A stretch of DNA of 7,026 nucleotides from the NCBI GenBank assembly GCA_020426425.1, contig JAGQQB010000191.1, positions 1 through 7,026 of the forward strand. Direction: 5' to 3'. Source of the DNA: Planctomycetaceae bacterium (GTDB lineage Bacteria; Planctomycetota; Planctomycetia; Planctomycetales; Planctomycetaceae). Positions 5,258 to 7,026 of the stretch are shown here, piece by piece. The notes under the pieces are model-generated. The model was not told the DNA's origin and ran no database searches. It saw nothing but the letters and a program-made list of their open reading frames with translations. How positions within the stretch are numbered: position 1 is the first letter of the stretch; every line of letters starts with the position of its first letter. The position numbers and the translations under genes are program-made.

Positions 5258-6727
5258 CTACTGGCTGGCCACGAGCACCCGGAACTGGTCGACGAAGTCC
5301 TCCTCGGACGCCGCCTGCCGACCGTGAACATGCAGTCGAAACGTCAATGTCCGTCGGTCGGCACTCAGTGCAAGCGAATCACCCAGCTTTGAATTGCCGC
5401 CAATGTCATCCTCAAGACCCGTCCGACGGTCATTCGGGTAGTCGGTCAGCGGATTGCTGAACAGCTCATGCAGTCGATTGGGTTCATGAGTCACAATGCC
5501 CACAATCGGCCGAGCGAAGGTGAAGGATCCCTCAGCAACAACTTGTTCTGCGGTATTCCGCTGCTTGCGGGGCACGGCAAGATGCACCATGTAACAGTCC
5601 AGCACTGCACCGGCTTCGATCGCGATGTCGCGTGTTTCGACCGTCGCCACCGAACCAGGTTCGGTCATCGTCACCAGCAACGGCTCCTTCAACTTGACCC
5701 CCATCAACTCAGGAAACAACGACGCCCGTCCCAGGTCCACGAGTTCACTACGAGTACGACGCACCGACCTGGGGGGGGCCACCAGCAATTCGATGTCCCC
5801 CGACACGACAGGCAGTGAGTGCAGTTGTTTGACTGCCTCTGCAAAGAACACTTGCTGAGCAACGATTCGCTCCTGGACTGTGTCGGTTAGGCGCATCGCG
5901 ACCGCCTGACCAGCCTCCAGCACCTCCGCATCACCACCAGCATGCAGTCGCGATTCGGCCTGTCCCTCGAAGACGTGAACTTCGACCCGATCCTCGTCAT
6001 CGACCAGCACGCCGATCCGCGTCCCCAGATCGATGACTGTTCCCGCAGGAGTTTCCACGCGAAAACCGCGAGCGGTTTCTGGCACCGTCAATGTCAGCGC
6101 ACCGGTCTGCAGCGTCACCTTGTCCGCCGCGCCAATGGTGAATACCGATGGCGCCTGGACGAGCAATTCCGCTCCGTTTGCGAAACGCAGTTCGGCGGCA
6201 CCGCTGGACAGCACGTATTGCTGATCACTCAAGGCATCGTTCACCTTGAGTTGGACGTCACCTTCCCATTCACACTGGTGTTCATTTGTCAGAATCGCCA
6301 GTCCCTCATCGCGCCACGGCCGGAACATTACCGACACTACGAGCAGCATTGCGATCATCGGGATCCCAACGATTGCCCAGCCCCGACTGATCGCCCAACT
6401 CCGGCGACCACGCGACCAGCCACGGCCCGACCCGGACCGCAGCTTTCTCGACCGGGACTTCGGGGGTGACTGATTCACCCATTGTTCCCCGAGATCGCCG
6501 TCAGGCTCACAAACCAGATCTGTGCTGGCCATCTCGTCAGCAACTTTCGCCCCCGCAAGCTGCTCCAACCCCGAACAGATTGCCATGAAGTGGCGATAAA
6601 GCAGCATCGCCTCGGGATCGTGCAAGAGATGCTGTTCCAGTTCGGTTAACTCCTCGCGCGAAATCAGCCCGTCCCGGACCTTGCCGCACAGTTCGATCAA
6701 TCGCGGACCATCATTAGGCGCCATCAT
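5258..6727 (-). CDS. FecR-domain membrane anti-sigma protein
   Basis: This 489-residue protein has the layout of planctomycete FecR-type regulators. The cytoplasmic N-terminus (about 9-60, RLIELCGKVRDGLISREELTEL onward) resembles the anti-sigma domain that binds the cognate sigma factor; it lacks the zinc-binding HxxxCxxC motif. A strongly basic stretch (90-116) precedes one membrane helix (about 114-135). The FecR sensor domain follows (about 173-258), with LSSGAAELRFANGAELLV, FRVETPAGTVIDLGTRIGV and VHVFEGQAE. The C-terminal part (about 360-489) contains VLDCYMVHL, SFTFARPIVGIVTH, RTGLEDD and VDQFRVLV. It resembles a beta-rich domain I associate with PEP-CTERM-type surface proteins, replacing the LamG-like domain often fused here. 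ATG at 6727 overlaps the sigma-factor stop (ATGA), which fixes the start and implies coupled translation. An eight-C run lies in codons for APPR. Function is inferred from domain order and pairing. Confidence 0.85.
   Translation of the reverse strand: MMAPNDGPRLIELCGKVRDGLISREELTELEQHLLHDPEAMLLYRHFMAICSGLEQLAGAKVADEMASTDLVCEPDGDLGEQWVNQSPPKSRSRKLRSGSGRGWSRGRRSWAISRGWAIVGIPMIAMLLVVSVMFRPWRDEGLAILTNEHQCEWEGDVQLKVNDALSDQQYVLSSGAAELRFANGAELLVQAPSVFTIGAADKVTLQTGALTLTVPETARGFRVETPAGTVIDLGTRIGVLVDDEDRVEVHVFEGQAESRLHAGGDAEVLEAGQAVAMRLTDTVQERIVAQQVFFAEAVKQLHSLPVVSGDIELLVAPPRSVRRTRSELVDLGRASLFPELMGVKLKEPLLVTMTEPGSVATVETRDIAIEAGAVLDCYMVHLAVPRKQRNTAEQVVAEGSFTFARPIVGIVTHEPNRLHELFSNPLTDYPNDRRTGLEDDIGGNSKLGDSLALSADRRTLTFRLHVHGRQAASEEDFVDQFRVLVASQ
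5771..5778. repeat. Eight-base G/C homopolymer inside the fecR-like gene
   Basis: Eight consecutive G on the plus strand (C on the coding strand) encode part of LVAPPRS at about residue 318. The present length keeps the frame open through a family-like C-terminus. Gain or loss of one base would truncate or replace the last third of the protein, so the tract could act as a slippage site. Confidence 0.4.
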
Positions 6728-7026
6728 TGCTGGTCCCCCGCGTGTCGCTGCTCGATGCATTGCTTGAGCGCGACGTACAAGGAGTTCAGCAGGCGGCTCA
6801 TGCGACTGTCGGAGTACCCCAGCTTCCGCGCCAGTTCGCGCGCTGTGACCCCTTGCTGATGTCGGCGTAGCAGCAACGTACGCTGCTGCTGGCGCAGACG
6901 CCCCAAGCACCGCTGCAACGATTCTAGCAAGTCCCCTTGGTCGTTCGCGTGGCACGCCGCATCGGTGATGGCATCGATCACATCGGGCGAAAGAGTCACG
7001 TGCTGCTTGCCGACTCCATCCAGATA
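6724..7026 (-). CDS. ECF-like RNA polymerase sigma factor, C-terminal part (gene runs off the window)
   Basis: The visible 100 residues are the end of a small sigma-70-family factor; the frame stays open to the window edge, so the true start lies outside. SLQRCLGRLRQQQRTLLLRRHQQGVTARELARKLGYSDSRMSRLLNSLYVALKQCIEQR contains region 4: a CL..L...QR.LL..R lead-in, then a helix-turn-helix (GVTARELARKLGYSDSRMSRLL) that recognises the -35 element. The wording CLxRL...QRxLLLxR and ALxxCIExR is typical of the Rhodopirellula/Verrucomicrobium-type sigma factors usually paired with FecR proteins. Regions 1 and 2 are not visible. The gene overlaps the downstream fecR-like gene by four bases (ATGA). An internal GTG at 6999 is not the start, because in-frame coding continues upstream of it. 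Its target genes are not in the window. Confidence 0.88.
   Translation of the reverse strand, partial: YLDGVGKQHVTLSPDVIDAITDAACHANDQGDLLESLQRCLGRLRQQQRTLLLRRHQQGVTARELARKLGYSDSRMSRLLNSLYVALKQCIEQRHAGDQQ

Noticed and set aside
6728..6955. Longer fecR-like protein starting at 6955
   Set aside because: The added 76 residues are the sigma-factor gene read out of frame; the ATGA overlap start at 6727 fits the family N-terminus.
6724..6999. Short sigma protein starting at the GTG at 6999
   Set aside because: The same frame continues open to the window edge, and a sigma factor needs an upstream region 2.

Overview
The window is most likely from the chromosome of a planctomycete. The strongest sign is the pair on the right: the C-terminal part of an ECF-like sigma factor of the kind common in Rhodopirellula and relatives, directly coupled to a large FecR-type membrane anti-sigma protein. 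Almost every gene lacks a clear Shine-Dalgarno site, at least one gene must start at GTG, and the sequence is moderately GC-rich; all three fit that phylum. This placement is inferred from gene content, not from a search.

Layout. 1-526 (minus): the first 175 residues of an Hsp70/DnaK-family chaperone whose 3' end lies outside the window. 527-1415: a long stretch without a convincing gene. It holds a candidate promoter for the chaperone, then three consecutive stem-loops (666-721, 752-801, 805-831), two of them with T-rich tails in opposite directions, then about 575 bases of unexplained sequence. 1416-2513 (minus): a complete family-4 glycosyltransferase. 2514-2709: a divergent control region with short palindromic and repeated motifs. 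2710-4459 (plus): a three-gene pterin/folate operon: a pteridine-reductase-like SDR enzyme, a FolB/FolX-family dihydroneopterin enzyme, and FolK. 4460-5257: a second gene-free stretch, with a 13-bp inverted repeat 97 bases apart, a 12-bp hairpin and a nested hairpin. 5258-7026 (minus): FecR-like anti-sigma protein, and upstream of it the end of its sigma factor.

How the genes fit together. The three plus-strand genes form a folate module: FolB makes the hydroxymethyl pterin, FolK pyrophosphorylates it, and the SDR enzyme probably reduces a dihydropterin or dihydrofolate. The SDR has Asp where most SDR enzymes have the catalytic Ser, as in PTR1/FolM. The sigma and FecR genes share four bases (ATGA), so they are probably translationally coupled and form a membrane signalling pair. 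The chaperone and the glycosyltransferase show no functional link to their neighbours.

The least explained parts are the two gene-free regions. Both contain inverted repeats longer than chance readily gives and could hold non-coding RNAs, insulating terminators or remnants of small mobile elements. I saw no tRNA, rRNA, CRISPR array or intact insertion sequence.
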